Part shown: piece after piece, positions 38,322-45,749 of the stretch | How the letters are laid out: each line of letters begins with the position of its first letter | How positions within the stretch are numbered: the stretch's first letter is position 1 | Origin: Albimonas marina | Lineage (GTDB): Bacteria; Pseudomonadota; Alphaproteobacteria; Rhodobacterales; Rhodobacteraceae | Length of the DNA: 64,000 nucleotides | NCBI RefSeq assembly: GCF_029223255.1 | Contig: NZ_JARHUC010000007.1 | Coordinates: 248,001-312,000 of the forward strand | Reading direction: 5' to 3' | Program-made: the position numbers and the translations under genes | Notes under the pieces: generated by a model | The model's input: only the letters and a program-made list of their open reading frames with translations | The model's database searches: none | Told to the model about the DNA's origin: nothing

Positions 38322-38487
38322 GCGCCTGTCCTTCGGATCCGTCTCTCGCTGTTGATGCCTGAGCGACTCGCCCGCCGGGGTCAAGGACAAGCCCCGCGCA
38401 GGCGCGGGGTCGCTTCGCGATCCCTGACCCCGGCGGACGAGTCGCTCTTATCGGCATCAGCGAGAGACGGCTCCGAAGAACAGGCGC
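38322..38487. repeat. Long imperfect inverted repeat (two ~66-nt arms)
   Basis: The left arm (38322-38387) and right arm (38421-38487) are reverse complements apart from a few mismatches and a 2-5 nt indel. Shared blocks include GCGCCTGT, CTTCGGA, CCGTCTCTCGCTG, AGCGACTCG and CCGCCGGGGTCA. The 33-nt centre contains its own CCCCGCG/CGCGGGG stem (38392-38398 / 38403-38409). It lies between amiR and the nitrilase leader. No protein is encoded. It could be a palindromic mobile element remnant (MITE/REPIN-like), a cruciform, or a terminator for the amiC-amiR transcript. Confidence 0.75.
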
Positions 38488-38555
38488 TTCGCGAGGACCT
38501 CCGCGCGTCGCGCCGGGGGCCTGGGGCGGGCCTCCGCGCTTGCGCGGAAGGCGGG

Positions 38556-39356
38556 TCAGCGGCGGGGGGGCGGGGCGGGGAAGGGGAGGCCGAGGCGCGC
38601 CATCGTCTCGTGGGCCTGGATCAGCGCCTCGGCCACGGCGGACATCGGCGAGCGGTCGGCGCTCGCCTGCTCGCGGATCAGGCGGTAGGCGGCGTCCTCG
38701 TCGAGGCCCTGACGCTCGACCAGCAGCTTCACCGCGCGCTCGACCACCCGGCGGCCCTTCAGCGTCTCCTCCAGCTTGCGGACCTTGGCGCTCAGGCGCG
38801 CCTCGTAGCCGCGGCGGTGTCGGGCCAGCGCGAACTGGGTGAGGATGCCGGCCGCGCGCACCGGCTTCGAGATCACCCCGTGCACGTTGAGGTCCACGAT
38901 CGCCTTCAGCGCGGTCGGCGTCTCGTAGGTCACCACGGCGATCAGGGCGGGGCCGTCCTCCTCCAGGCTCACGGCCACCGCCTCGGGCAGGCGGTCCTCG
39001 ATGGCCAGGAACACCACGTCCACGTCCTCGGGCAGCGGCGCGGGCGCGGGCCAGACCTCGCGCACCTCGCAGCCCAAACGGCGCAGATGGCCGGCGAGCA
39101 GCGCCCCCTCCTCGTCGGGCGGATGGGCGACCAGCACGCGGGCGCGGCGCAGGTCCTCGAGGATGCGGCGCGCGGCGCCCCGGTCTCCGCCCCGATCGCC
39201 GCCCCGGTCGCCGCCTCGCTCTCCGCCCCGGCCGCGGGCCGGAGGCGCGGCGGGGGCGGCGGGGGCCGCCCGCTCGGGCGTCCGCGCGCCGGGCCCGGCA
39301 TCGGGGCCGCGGCGTCGGCCGGGGGCGTCGGGTCCGTCGCGATCCTCGTTGCGCAT
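38556..39356 (-). CDS. AmiR-like ANTAR-domain antitermination regulator
   Basis: A 266-residue RNA-binding regulator. Residues about 65-180 form a receiver-like domain (ARVLVAHPPDEE, then VISKPVRAAGILTQFALARH) lacking the usual phospho-acceptor pattern, as in AmiR. A coiled coil (about 183-205) leads to the ANTAR domain (about 203-252; VVERAVKLLVERQGLDEDAAYRLIREQA). The first ~64 residues are an extra Gly/Arg/Ala/Pro-rich tail with GGDR repeats, absent from classical AmiR (196 residues). ATG 39356 has GGGAGG 7 nt upstream, 14 nt after the AmiC-like stop. AmiR binds leader RNA to prevent termination and is silenced by AmiC without amide. Confidence 0.87.
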   Translation of the reverse strand: MRNEDRDGPDAPGRRRGPDAGPGARTPERAAPAAPAAPPARGRGGERGGDRGGDRGGDRGAARRILEDLRRARVLVAHPPDEEGALLAGHLRRLGCEVREVWPAPAPLPEDVDVVFLAIEDRLPEAVAVSLEEDGPALIAVVTYETPTALKAIVDLNVHGVISKPVRAAGILTQFALARHRRGYEARLSAKVRKLEETLKGRRVVERAVKLLVERQGLDEDAAYRLIREQASADRSPMSAVAEALIQAHETMARLGLPFPAPPPRR

Positions 39357-39370
39357 CGCGCGCCCTCCCC

Positions 39371-40519
39371 TCAGGCCGGGTCCGCCGTCCACGCTTCCTC
39401 GAAGCGCGTGACGGCGAGCCAGGGGTCGGGGCGCACGGGGGCGGCGGCGGACCACACCACCTCGAAGCCCCCCTGCGGGCGCGCCACGCCGATGCGGGGC
39501 GTCAGCCACATGTGGCGGGTCTCGGGGTCGAGGCGCACCGGCCCCTCGGGCGCGCGCAGCTCCTGCCCCAGGCAGGCGCGGGACAGGCGGCGGGGGTCCA
39601 TCGAGCCCGCCTCCGCCAGCGCCCGGGCGAACAGCCGGGTCTGCACGTAGGCGGGTTCGGACCAGATCGTGGGCGTCGCCTGCGCCCCGAACCGGGCGCG
39701 GAAGCGGGCCACGAAGTCGGCGTTGCCGGGCGCGTCGAGGTCGCCGAAATAGGTCGCGGCCAGAACGTGGCCGTCGCATTTCTCGATCCCGATCTCGCGC
39801 ATCTCCGTCTCGGCCATGGTCAGCGAGGCGATGGGGCGGGCGCGGCGGTCGATGCCGGCGGCGTGATACTGGGCGTAGAGCATCCGCGCCGTGCGCCCGA
39901 TGGCGGTCGAGAACACCACGTCGGGCGCGAGGCGGCGGATCTCGGCCACCTCCTCGGCGACCGCGTCCTCGGTCGCGACCAGGGGCAGGTAGCGCTCGGC
40001 CACGATCTCGCCGCCGCGGCTCTCGACCAGGTCGCGCATCACGCGGTTGGATTCGCGCGGGAACACGTAGTCGATCCCCAGCAGGTGCACCCGCCGCGCC
40101 CCGCGCCGCATCAGCCAGTCGGCCAGCGGGAAGATCGTCTGGTTCAGGGTCGAGCCCATGTAGAGCACGTTCTCGCAGTACTCGAACCCCTCGTACATCG
40201 AGGGGTAGAACAGCAGGCCGTTGTAGCGCTCGACGATCGGCAGCATCGCCTTGCGCGAGGCGGAGGTGGAGCCGCCGAAGATCACCGTCGCGTCGTCCTC
40301 GGCCAGCAGCCGGCGGGCGAGCGCGCGGTAGGCGTCGGGATCGCCGCCGGGATCGTAGGCGACGGGCTCCAGCGGGCGGCCCAGCACGCCGCCGGCGGCG
40401 TTGATCTCTGCGATGGCGAGCTCGGTGCCCAGGAAGTGCTCGGTCTCGGTCACCGCGGTGGGGCCGCTGCGCGAGAACAGGACGCCCACGCGCCAGGGGC
40501 GGTCGGCGGGGGCGGTCAT
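39371..40519 (-). CDS. AmiC-like amide sensor / negative regulator
   Basis: A 382-residue type I periplasmic-binding-fold protein with no signal peptide, hence cytoplasmic. It opens WRVGVLFSRSGPTAVTETEHFLG and contains YPSMYEGFEYCENVLYMGSTLNQT and GIDYVFPRESNRVMRDLVESRGG, segments characteristic of AmiC. In Pseudomonas AmiC sequesters AmiR and releases it when amides bind. The adjacent downstream ANTAR gene completes the pair. ATG 40519 matches the conserved N-terminus; an ATG at 40549 adds ten residues without support. Confidence 0.87.
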   Translation of the reverse strand: MTAPADRPWRVGVLFSRSGPTAVTETEHFLGTELAIAEINAAGGVLGRPLEPVAYDPGGDPDAYRALARRLLAEDDATVIFGGSTSASRKAMLPIVERYNGLLFYPSMYEGFEYCENVLYMGSTLNQTIFPLADWLMRRGARRVHLLGIDYVFPRESNRVMRDLVESRGGEIVAERYLPLVATEDAVAEEVAEIRRLAPDVVFSTAIGRTARMLYAQYHAAGIDRRARPIASLTMAETEMREIGIEKCDGHVLAATYFGDLDAPGNADFVARFRARFGAQATPTIWSEPAYVQTRLFARALAEAGSMDPRRLSRACLGQELRAPEGPVRLDPETRHMWLTPRIGVARPQGGFEVVWSAAAPVRPDPWLAVTRFEEAWTADPA

Positions 40520-40605
40520 CGGCGGGGCTCTGCACGGGTCATGCGCCATGTTGCGCGCGCGGGCGGGGCGCGCGCAAGCGGGCGGCGGGACGCGGGGGCG
40601 GCGGT

Positions 40606-41529
40606 TCAGGCCATCGCCGGCTGGGGCACCTTGCGGGCGAACATCATCATCGCGCCCGTGGGCGCGGCCCCGGCCCGCGCCTGCAGCTTCAGCGAGGCCG
40701 CGTTCCCGGGCCGCACCAGCGAGAAGGCGTGGGTCGCGCCGCGCGCGGCCATGGCGCGCAGCCCCTCGCGGGTCATGTGGTCGGCGAGGCCCGTGCCCCA
40801 GTGGCTGCGGGCGATCGCCATCATGCTGTAGAAGCCCATCTGCGGGCTGGTCTCGGCCACGCCCACCACGCGGCCGCTGGCGGCGTCGCGCGCCAGCAGC
40901 CACAGGCTGTCCGGCGCGGCCATCAGGGCGGCGACGGCGGGGCCGTCGAGGCGGGGCCACACGCCCTCGCGGCGCATCATCCGCCAGGAGAGGTCGGCGG
41001 CCTCGGCCTCCGCCGCGGGATCGCCGCCGTCATGGGGGGCGACCGCCACGCCCTCGGGCGGGGCGGAGGCGGGCTGGTCGAGCGGCAGAGAGACCACCAG
41101 CAGCCGCTGGAGGGGGGCGTAGCCCGCGGGGCAGGGCGGGTCGCCGTCGTCGGGCGCGGGGATCGTGGCGGTCAGCAGCCCCACGCCCAGCCGGCGGGCG
41201 AGCGCGTCCACCTCGGGGAGGAGGGCGGCGTCCAGCCCTGGCGGCGCGTCCGCGAGCGGCAGGGTCAGGGCGGCGCGGCCGTCGAGGGCGACCATCGGCC
41301 TCTCGTCCACGATCGTCAGCGCGACGAGCCGGCCCGGGCCGCCGGATCCCGCCTGCGACGGGCGGGAGGCGTCGCGGGTCAGCAGCACACGGCCCCGCGG
41401 GTCGCGAAGGCGGCGGGCCCACCAGTCGCCCAGCGAGGGGGCGCTCTCGAAGATCGGGGCGCAGGCCTCCAGCGCCTCGGGCGCATCCTCGGGGCGCGCC
41501 GGGGCGAAGCGGAGATCGGGGTCGCTCAT
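40606..41529 (-). CDS. GNAT-like N-acetyltransferase family protein
   Basis: A 307-residue protein. The C-terminal ~140 residues look like a GNAT fold: a strand with RVVGVAETSPQ, an acetyl-CoA-binding-like SHWGTGLADHMTREGLRAMAARG (about residues 245-268), then the classic ending SLVRPGNAASLKLQARAGA. The N-terminal half (LRFAPARPEDAPEALEACAPIF) resembles a second GNAT-like start, so the protein may be a tandem or degenerate double GNAT. Substrate unknown. ATG 41529 has only a weak GAGA upstream. It lies immediately downstream of the Cys-repeat gene on the same strand (134-nt gap), so involvement in that locus is possible but unproven. Confidence 0.62.
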   Translation of the reverse strand: MSDPDLRFAPARPEDAPEALEACAPIFESAPSLGDWWARRLRDPRGRVLLTRDASRPSQAGSGGPGRLVALTIVDERPMVALDGRAALTLPLADAPPGLDAALLPEVDALARRLGVGLLTATIPAPDDGDPPCPAGYAPLQRLLVVSLPLDQPASAPPEGVAVAPHDGGDPAAEAEAADLSWRMMRREGVWPRLDGPAVAALMAAPDSLWLLARDAASGRVVGVAETSPQMGFYSMMAIARSHWGTGLADHMTREGLRAMAARGATHAFSLVRPGNAASLKLQARAGAAPTGAMMMFARKVPQPAMA

Positions 41530-41663
41530 CGGGGTCTCGCGCCGGCCGGGGACGGGACGGACCCGGCATCGCGCGACGCCGGGTCCGGACGGCGCGCGCC
41601 GCGCCGGGAGGATCGGTCGGGCGGTCCGCCGCGGCGCGGGCGCGGCGGCGGACCGGGCCGGGC

Positions 41664-42464
41664 TCAGCCCGTGGCCCTGAGGGCGGCCGGCGCCTCGGCC
41701 TCGGTCTGCGTCGACCGGCAGCCGCAGGGGACGCAGGGGATCCCGCAGGGCGCGGAGCCGGCGGCGCGGCCGTCGAGATCCTCGGCCGAGGCCTCGGCCG
41801 TCTCCGGCGTCTTGCAGATGACGCAGCAGAACACGCAGGGCGCCGAGGCGGCGGTCCTGCCGTCGAGGTCTTCGGCCGCGACGCTTTCGGGCGCCTTGCA
41901 GAAGCCGCAGCAGAAGGCGCAGGGCGCGGAGGCGGCGGCGCGTCCGTCGAGGTCTTCGGCCGCTGCGGTCTCGGGCGTGCGGCAGGCGCAGGGGACCATG
42001 CAGAAGCCCGCGGCCGCGGCGCGCCCGTCGAGATCCTCGGTCGCCACGCTCTCGGGCGCGCGGCAGAAGACGCAGGGGACGCAGGGCGCCGCGGCGGCGG
42101 TCCTGCCGTCGAGATCCTCGGCGGAGGCGTTGTCGGGCGCCTTGCAGAAGACGCAGCAGAAGGCGCAGGGCGCGGAGGCGGCGGCGCGTCCGTCGAGGTC
42201 CTCGGCCGCGGAGGTCTCGGGCGCGCCGCAGAAGGCGCAGGGGACTACGCACGGCGCGGAGGCGGCGGCGCGTCCCTCGAGGTCCTCGGCCGCGACGGCC
42301 TCGGGCGCGCCGCAGAAGGCGCAGGGGAAGGCGCAGGGCGCCGAAGCCGCGGCGCGGCCGTCCAGCTCCTCCGCCCCTTCGGGCGCGTGCGGCGAGGCCG
42401 CGGGCGGCGGCGCCGCCACGGCGCGGTCGACCCTGAAGGTCGCGGCGATCAGGTGGTGGGTCAT
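41664..42464 (-). CDS. Cys-rich eight-repeat protein, putative multi-core RiPP precursor
   Basis: A 266-residue protein. A 31-residue N-terminus (MTHHLIAATF then an Ala/Pro-rich part) precedes eight repeats of 27-30 residues (a longer last one) at 32-59, 60-87, 88-115, 116-142, 143-169, 170-197, 198-227 and 228-266. Each repeat opens with E-E/D-L-D/E-G-R-(A/T)-A-A/G, continues to a core of three or four Cys spaced by one to three residues (CAFPCAFC, CAFCCVFC, CVPCVFC, CMVPCAC, CGIPCVPCGC), and mostly ends in (A/T)P(E/D). Total 28 Cys, no His/Asp metal pattern, no transmembrane segment. GGAGG lies 9 nt before ATG 42464. The DUF697 gene lies immediately upstream on the same strand, and the divergent YcaO and SagB-type genes begin 0.9 kb away. 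The constant part looks like a repeated recognition/cleavage element and the variable Cys segment like a core to be converted to thiazol(in)es. No characterised homologue recognised; a metal-binding protein is the alternative. Confidence 0.75.
   Translation of the reverse strand: MTHHLIAATFRVDRAVAAPPPAASPHAPEGAEELDGRAAASAPCAFPCAFCGAPEAVAAEDLEGRAAASAPCVVPCAFCGAPETSAAEDLDGRAAASAPCAFCCVFCKAPDNASAEDLDGRTAAAAPCVPCVFCRAPESVATEDLDGRAAAAGFCMVPCACRTPETAAAEDLDGRAAASAPCAFCCGFCKAPESVAAEDLDGRTAASAPCVFCCVICKTPETAEASAEDLDGRAAGSAPCGIPCVPCGCRSTQTEAEAPAALRATG
41667..42371 (-). repeat. Eight tandem ~84-bp coding repeats
   Basis: In-frame tandem repeats of 81-90 bp (117 bp for the last) encoding the EDLDGRAAASAPC-type unit. 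Constant blocks correspond to LDGRAA and APC; variable blocks encode the Cys spacers. Identity is high enough to suggest recent duplication and possible copy-number variation between strains. This is a coding repeat, not a CRISPR array. Confidence 0.85.
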
Positions 42465-42580
42465 CTTGCAGGTCCTCCCCCCATGGGATGCCAGTCGCGC
42501 CGAACCGCCGGCGCGGGGCGCGGCCGCCGGGCGGACGGCGGCTCTCGAGACGGCGGCGGCGGGCGCGCCCGCCGGGCCGG

Positions 42581-43138
42581 TCAGCTCGCCTCGGTCTTCA
42601 CGACCTCGGCGTCCTCCGCCTTCGACGTGTCGCGTCGGCGGATCGCGGACTTCACCGCGGATTTGCCCTTCTCGACCTCGGCCGCGAAGCGGCTGCTCAT
42701 GGCGGCGGGATCGAGCGACTCGATCGTGCCGCCGCGGGCGAAATGCCAGTCGAACACCCGGCCCACGGCCCAGGTGATCGCGCCGTTCAGGGCCGGCAGC
42801 GTGGCCACCGCCAGCAGCGTCCCCACCCCCGGCACCGCCTTGGCGGCGGAAGCGACCGGATAGCCCAGGAGCCCCCGGGGCAGGCCCACGGTCAGCAGGG
42901 TCGAGATCACCGTCTTGACCGCCTGTTCCGAGAACCTGACGCCGCGCGCCTCGCACAGCTGCGCGACCATGCGCACCTGCACGGTCGTCGCCGCGGCGAC
43001 GTCCACCGCGGGGATCGGGACCAGCCCCGCCACCGCGGCGTAGGCCACGTGATTCCAGATGATCCGCGCACTCTCGGCGTCCGCGGCGGAGGTCGGCGCA
43101 GGCGCGTCCCCGGACTTGGCTTCGATCTCGGCCGTCAT
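42581..43138 (-). CDS. DUF697-family protein
   Basis: A 185-residue protein. The centre (about residues 25-150) matches the DUF697 pattern: an amphipathic start WNHVAYAAVAGLVPIPAVDVAAATTVQVRMVAQLCEARG, then Gly-rich hydrophobic segments VISTLLTVGLPRGLLG and AVPGVGTLLAVATLPALNGAITWAVG. The last ~35 residues are charged. DUF697 domains usually follow GTPase domains; here it stands alone. AGGGGGGA lies 6 nt before ATG 43138. It heads the minus-strand pair with the Cys-repeat gene (116-nt gap) and is divergent from the YcaO gene. Function unknown; membrane association likely. Confidence 0.72.
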   Translation of the reverse strand: MTAEIEAKSGDAPAPTSAADAESARIIWNHVAYAAVAGLVPIPAVDVAAATTVQVRMVAQLCEARGVRFSEQAVKTVISTLLTVGLPRGLLGYPVASAAKAVPGVGTLLAVATLPALNGAITWAVGRVFDWHFARGGTIESLDPAAMSSRFAAEVEKGKSAVKSAIRRRDTSKAEDAEVVKTEAS

Positions 43139-43387
43139 GCCGTCCCCCCTGGTCGGACGCAGCGACAGCTCAGGCGAGGCGGGAAGCCTTGCCGAAGCGT
43201 TCTCCTTTACGGAGAGTTCCACAGCTCTGACGCTTGGTAAAGAACAATCGCATGAAAAATCGTTCACATTGAAGCACTTCGCGATTGCGGCGCCGGCGAG
43301 GTTTGGCTTGCCAGCGCGGTCTTCGCGGATTTACGCAAGGAAAGGGGAGGGCGCCTGGGCGCCGGACGAGCGGAGGCGCGACACGGC
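43139..43387. promoter_or_regulatory. Divergent promoter region of the putative RiPP locus
   Basis: A 249-nt gap between the DUF697 and YcaO starts. The stretch 43200-43290 is clearly AT-richer than its surroundings (GGTAAAGAACAATCG, GAAAAATCG), so both promoters probably lie there. TTGAAG at 43268 and minus-strand TTGTTC near 43250 are possible -35 words without clear -10 partners. A small GGCG/CGCC hairpin (43351-43364) and GGAGG precede the YcaO start. Confidence 0.4.
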
Positions 43388-45688
43388 ATGGCCACGGACC
43401 TGGCGGACAAGCACCTGGCGATCGCGCCGCATTTCACCGTCCACCGGGAGGCGAGCGACCGCTTCCTGCTGTTCGCCGAGGGGCGAAGCCTGCGCCTGCG
43501 CGGCGACCTCTACGCCCGCCTCCTCCCCCGCCTGACCGGAGAGCGCACCGGCGCCGAGATCCTGGCCGAAATCGCCGCCGTCCCCGGCGCCGCCGCCGAC
43601 GCGGGCGAGCAGGCGCGCCGCACGCTCGTCAGCCTCTACGAGGCGGGGCAGGTGGTGGCGCTGGCCCCCGGCGCGGACGTGAACCGACAGGCCTTCTGGT
43701 CCGAGGGCGGCCTGCCCCCGGCGGAGACCGAGCTGCGCCTCGCCGGCATCCGCGTCGCGGTGGCGGGGCTGGGGCGCAGCGCCGCCGCGGGCTCGGCCGG
43801 GGCGGGGGCGCTGACGGCGATGCTGATGGGCTCGGGCTTCGCGCCGGGGGACCTGCGCTCGGCCGAGCTGGTGGTGGCGCTGGTCGACGACTACCTCGAC
43901 CCCGCGCTGCAGGACCTCGCCGCGGCGCTGGGCCCGGACCGCGCCTGGCTGCCGATGCGCCCGGGCGGGCGGCGCGCGCTGATCGGGCCGCTGATGGGGC
44001 CGGGCTTCGGCGGCGCGGCCGGGGGCGGGTGCCTGACCTGCCTCGCGCGCCGCATGGCCGAGCATCGGCCCAACGACGCGCTCGCCCCCGCGGGCGTCGC
44101 CGGCCCCCGCCCCGCCCGCGCCTGGCTGCCTGCCTCGCTGGAGCTGGCGCGCGCGGCCGCGACGCTCGAGATCACGCGCATGGCGCTGGAGCAGGGCGAC
44201 GCGCTCTCGGGCGCGCTGCTGGCGCTCGACGGGGCCACCGGCGCGCGGGAGACGCACCGCCACTGGACCTTCCTCGACTGCCCCGACTGCGGCCCCGCCG
44301 CGCCGCCCGCGCCGGCCGCCGCCGCGCCCTTCGCGCTGGGGGAGGAAGCCTCGGTCGACAGCGAGATCGGCGGCTGGCGCGCCTGGACGGCCGAGCAGGC
44401 CCTGGCCCGGCTGGAGCCGCTGGTCAGCGACCTGACCGGCATCGTCAGCGACATGGTCCCGGGCCACGACCACGACCGCGGTCTCTACGTCTTCAACGCC
44501 TCCCAGGCCAACCGCGGCGGCGTCGACTTCACCCGCAACCGGCAGGCGGGCAAGGCGGGCTCGGCCAGCGGCAAGGGCCTGACCGAGACGCAGGCCCGCG
44601 TCTCCTGCCTCGCCGAGGCGGTGGAGCGCTACGGCTGCGGCTGGTCGGGGGCCGAGCCGCGCATCCGCGCCCGGCTGGCCGACCTGGGCGAGGCCGCGGT
44701 CCACCCCCACGCGCTGCTCGGCTTCTCCGAACGCCAGTACGCCGAGCGGGAGCGGATCAACGCGACGAGCGGCCCCCTGCACCACGTGCCGCTGCCCTTC
44801 GACGAGACGAAGGAGATCGAGTGGACGCCGGTCTGGTCGCTGACGCACGATACCACGCGCTGGCTGCCCACGCGCTTCCTCCATTACGGCTACCGGCCGC
44901 GGAACGTGCCCGGCGACCACGCCTTCGCGCTGGGCGATTCCAACGGCTGCGCCGCGGGCGCGACCCCGGCCGAGGCCGCGCTGCAGGGCCTGCTGGAGGT
45001 GATCGAGCGGGATGCGGTGGCGATCTGGTGGTACAACCGCCTGCAGCATCCGGGCATCGCGCTCGAGGGGATCGACGACGCCTTCGTCGAGCGGATGCTG
45101 GCCGTCTACGCCGGGCGCGGGCGCACCGTGCACCTGATCGACGTGACGACAGACGTGGGCATCCCCGCGGCCGTCGCCGTCTCGGCGATGGCGGAGGGGG
45201 GCGGGCGGATCCTGATGGGCTTCGGCGCCCATTTCGACCCCCGCGTCGCGGCCGAGCGGGCGCTGACCGAGCTCAACCAGATCATCGCCTTCGACCGGCC
45301 GGAGTCGGCGGAGGCCGAGACGCAGGAATTCGACGGCCACCTCGCCCGCTGGATGGAGCGCGAGACGCTGGAGACCCAGCCCTGGCTGCGCCCCGCGCCC
45401 GGCCCGCTGCGCGACGTGCGCGCGATGGCCCGGCCGCCGGCCCCCAGCCTGCGGGGCGCGGTGCTCGAGGCGCGCGACCGGCTGGCCGCCTGCGGGGTGG
45501 AGCTGATGGTCCACGACTATGCGCGCGGCGACCTGCCGTTGAGCTGCGTGAAGGTGGTGGCGCCGGGGATGCGCCATTTCTGGTCCCGGCGCGGCCCGGG
45601 ACGCCTGCTCGAGGTTCCTGCGAAGATGGGCTGGCGCGACCGCCCCGCGCGGGAGGACGAGCTGAACCCGATCGACTTCGTCCTGTGA
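43388..45688 (+). CDS. Fused azoline-forming cyclodehydratase (RRE, E1-like and YcaO domains)
   Basis: A 766-residue protein. Residues about 10-95 look like a PqqD-type RiPP recognition element (SLRLRGDLYARLLPRLTGERTGAEILAEI). Residues about 100-340 are the Ocin-ThiF/E1-like partner, with a zinc tetrad of Cys215, Cys218, Cys298 and Cys301 (CLTC, CPDC). Residues about 360-766 are the YcaO domain, with GLTETQARVSCLAEAVERYGC and SNGCAAGATPAEAALQGLLEVIERDAVAIWW carrying the Glu/Arg ATP-binding residues. The C-terminus (NPIDFVL) lacks the PxPxP tail of many YcaO proteins. Such fusions activate amide oxygens with ATP to cyclise Cys/Ser/Thr into azolines. Probable substrate: the Cys-repeat protein at 41664-42464. 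The SagB-type gene follows 61 nt later. Confidence 0.9.
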   Translation: MATDLADKHLAIAPHFTVHREASDRFLLFAEGRSLRLRGDLYARLLPRLTGERTGAEILAEIAAVPGAAADAGEQARRTLVSLYEAGQVVALAPGADVNRQAFWSEGGLPPAETELRLAGIRVAVAGLGRSAAAGSAGAGALTAMLMGSGFAPGDLRSAELVVALVDDYLDPALQDLAAALGPDRAWLPMRPGGRRALIGPLMGPGFGGAAGGGCLTCLARRMAEHRPNDALAPAGVAGPRPARAWLPASLELARAAATLEITRMALEQGDALSGALLALDGATGARETHRHWTFLDCPDCGPAAPPAPAAAAPFALGEEASVDSEIGGWRAWTAEQALARLEPLVSDLTGIVSDMVPGHDHDRGLYVFNASQANRGGVDFTRNRQAGKAGSASGKGLTETQARVSCLAEAVERYGCGWSGAEPRIRARLADLGEAAVHPHALLGFSERQYAERERINATSGPLHHVPLPFDETKEIEWTPVWSLTHDTTRWLPTRFLHYGYRPRNVPGDHAFALGDSNGCAAGATPAEAALQGLLEVIERDAVAIWWYNRLQHPGIALEGIDDAFVERMLAVYAGRGRTVHLIDVTTDVGIPAAVAVSAMAEGGGRILMGFGAHFDPRVAAERALTELNQIIAFDRPESAEAETQEFDGHLARWMERETLETQPWLRPAPGPLRDVRAMARPPAPSLRGAVLEARDRLAACGVELMVHDYARGDLPLSCVKVVAPGMRHFWSRRGPGRLLEVPAKMGWRDRPAREDELNPIDFVL

Positions 45689-45749
45689 CCCGCCCCGCCC
45701 CCCTCTCGGCCCCCCCGGCTCGGCGCCCCGCGCTCCGGAGCCCCGCGTC

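Larger units (their letters stand above)
37986..38555. other. 570-nt non-coding interval between amiR-like and nitrilase genes
   Basis: The interval carries, in transcript order on the minus strand, the long imperfect inverted repeat (38487-38322), a GC-rich stretch without obvious features (38321-38123), three tandem hexaloop hairpins (38122-38070) and the terminator (38049-38002). No convincing promoter was found; TTGACC at 38142-38137 (minus strand) is the only -35-like word and lacks a partner. Read-through from amiC-amiR or an unrecognised promoter must supply transcription. Confidence 0.6.

Noticed and set aside
38322-38487. tRNA or known structured RNA in the long inverted repeat
   Set aside because: The structure is one long hairpin with an apical stem; no cloverleaf, anticodon arm or TPsiC-like sequence is present.
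41667-42371. CRISPR-like tandem repeat
   Set aside because: The repeats are contiguous, in frame with a good start and ribosome-binding site, and the variable parts encode patterned Cys spacers rather than unrelated spacers.
41664-42464. Cys-rich repeat protein as a simple metallothionein or ferredoxin-like protein
   Set aside because: Not fully excluded, but the leader-like LDGR block before each Cys segment and the adjacent YcaO/SagB genes favour a modified precursor.
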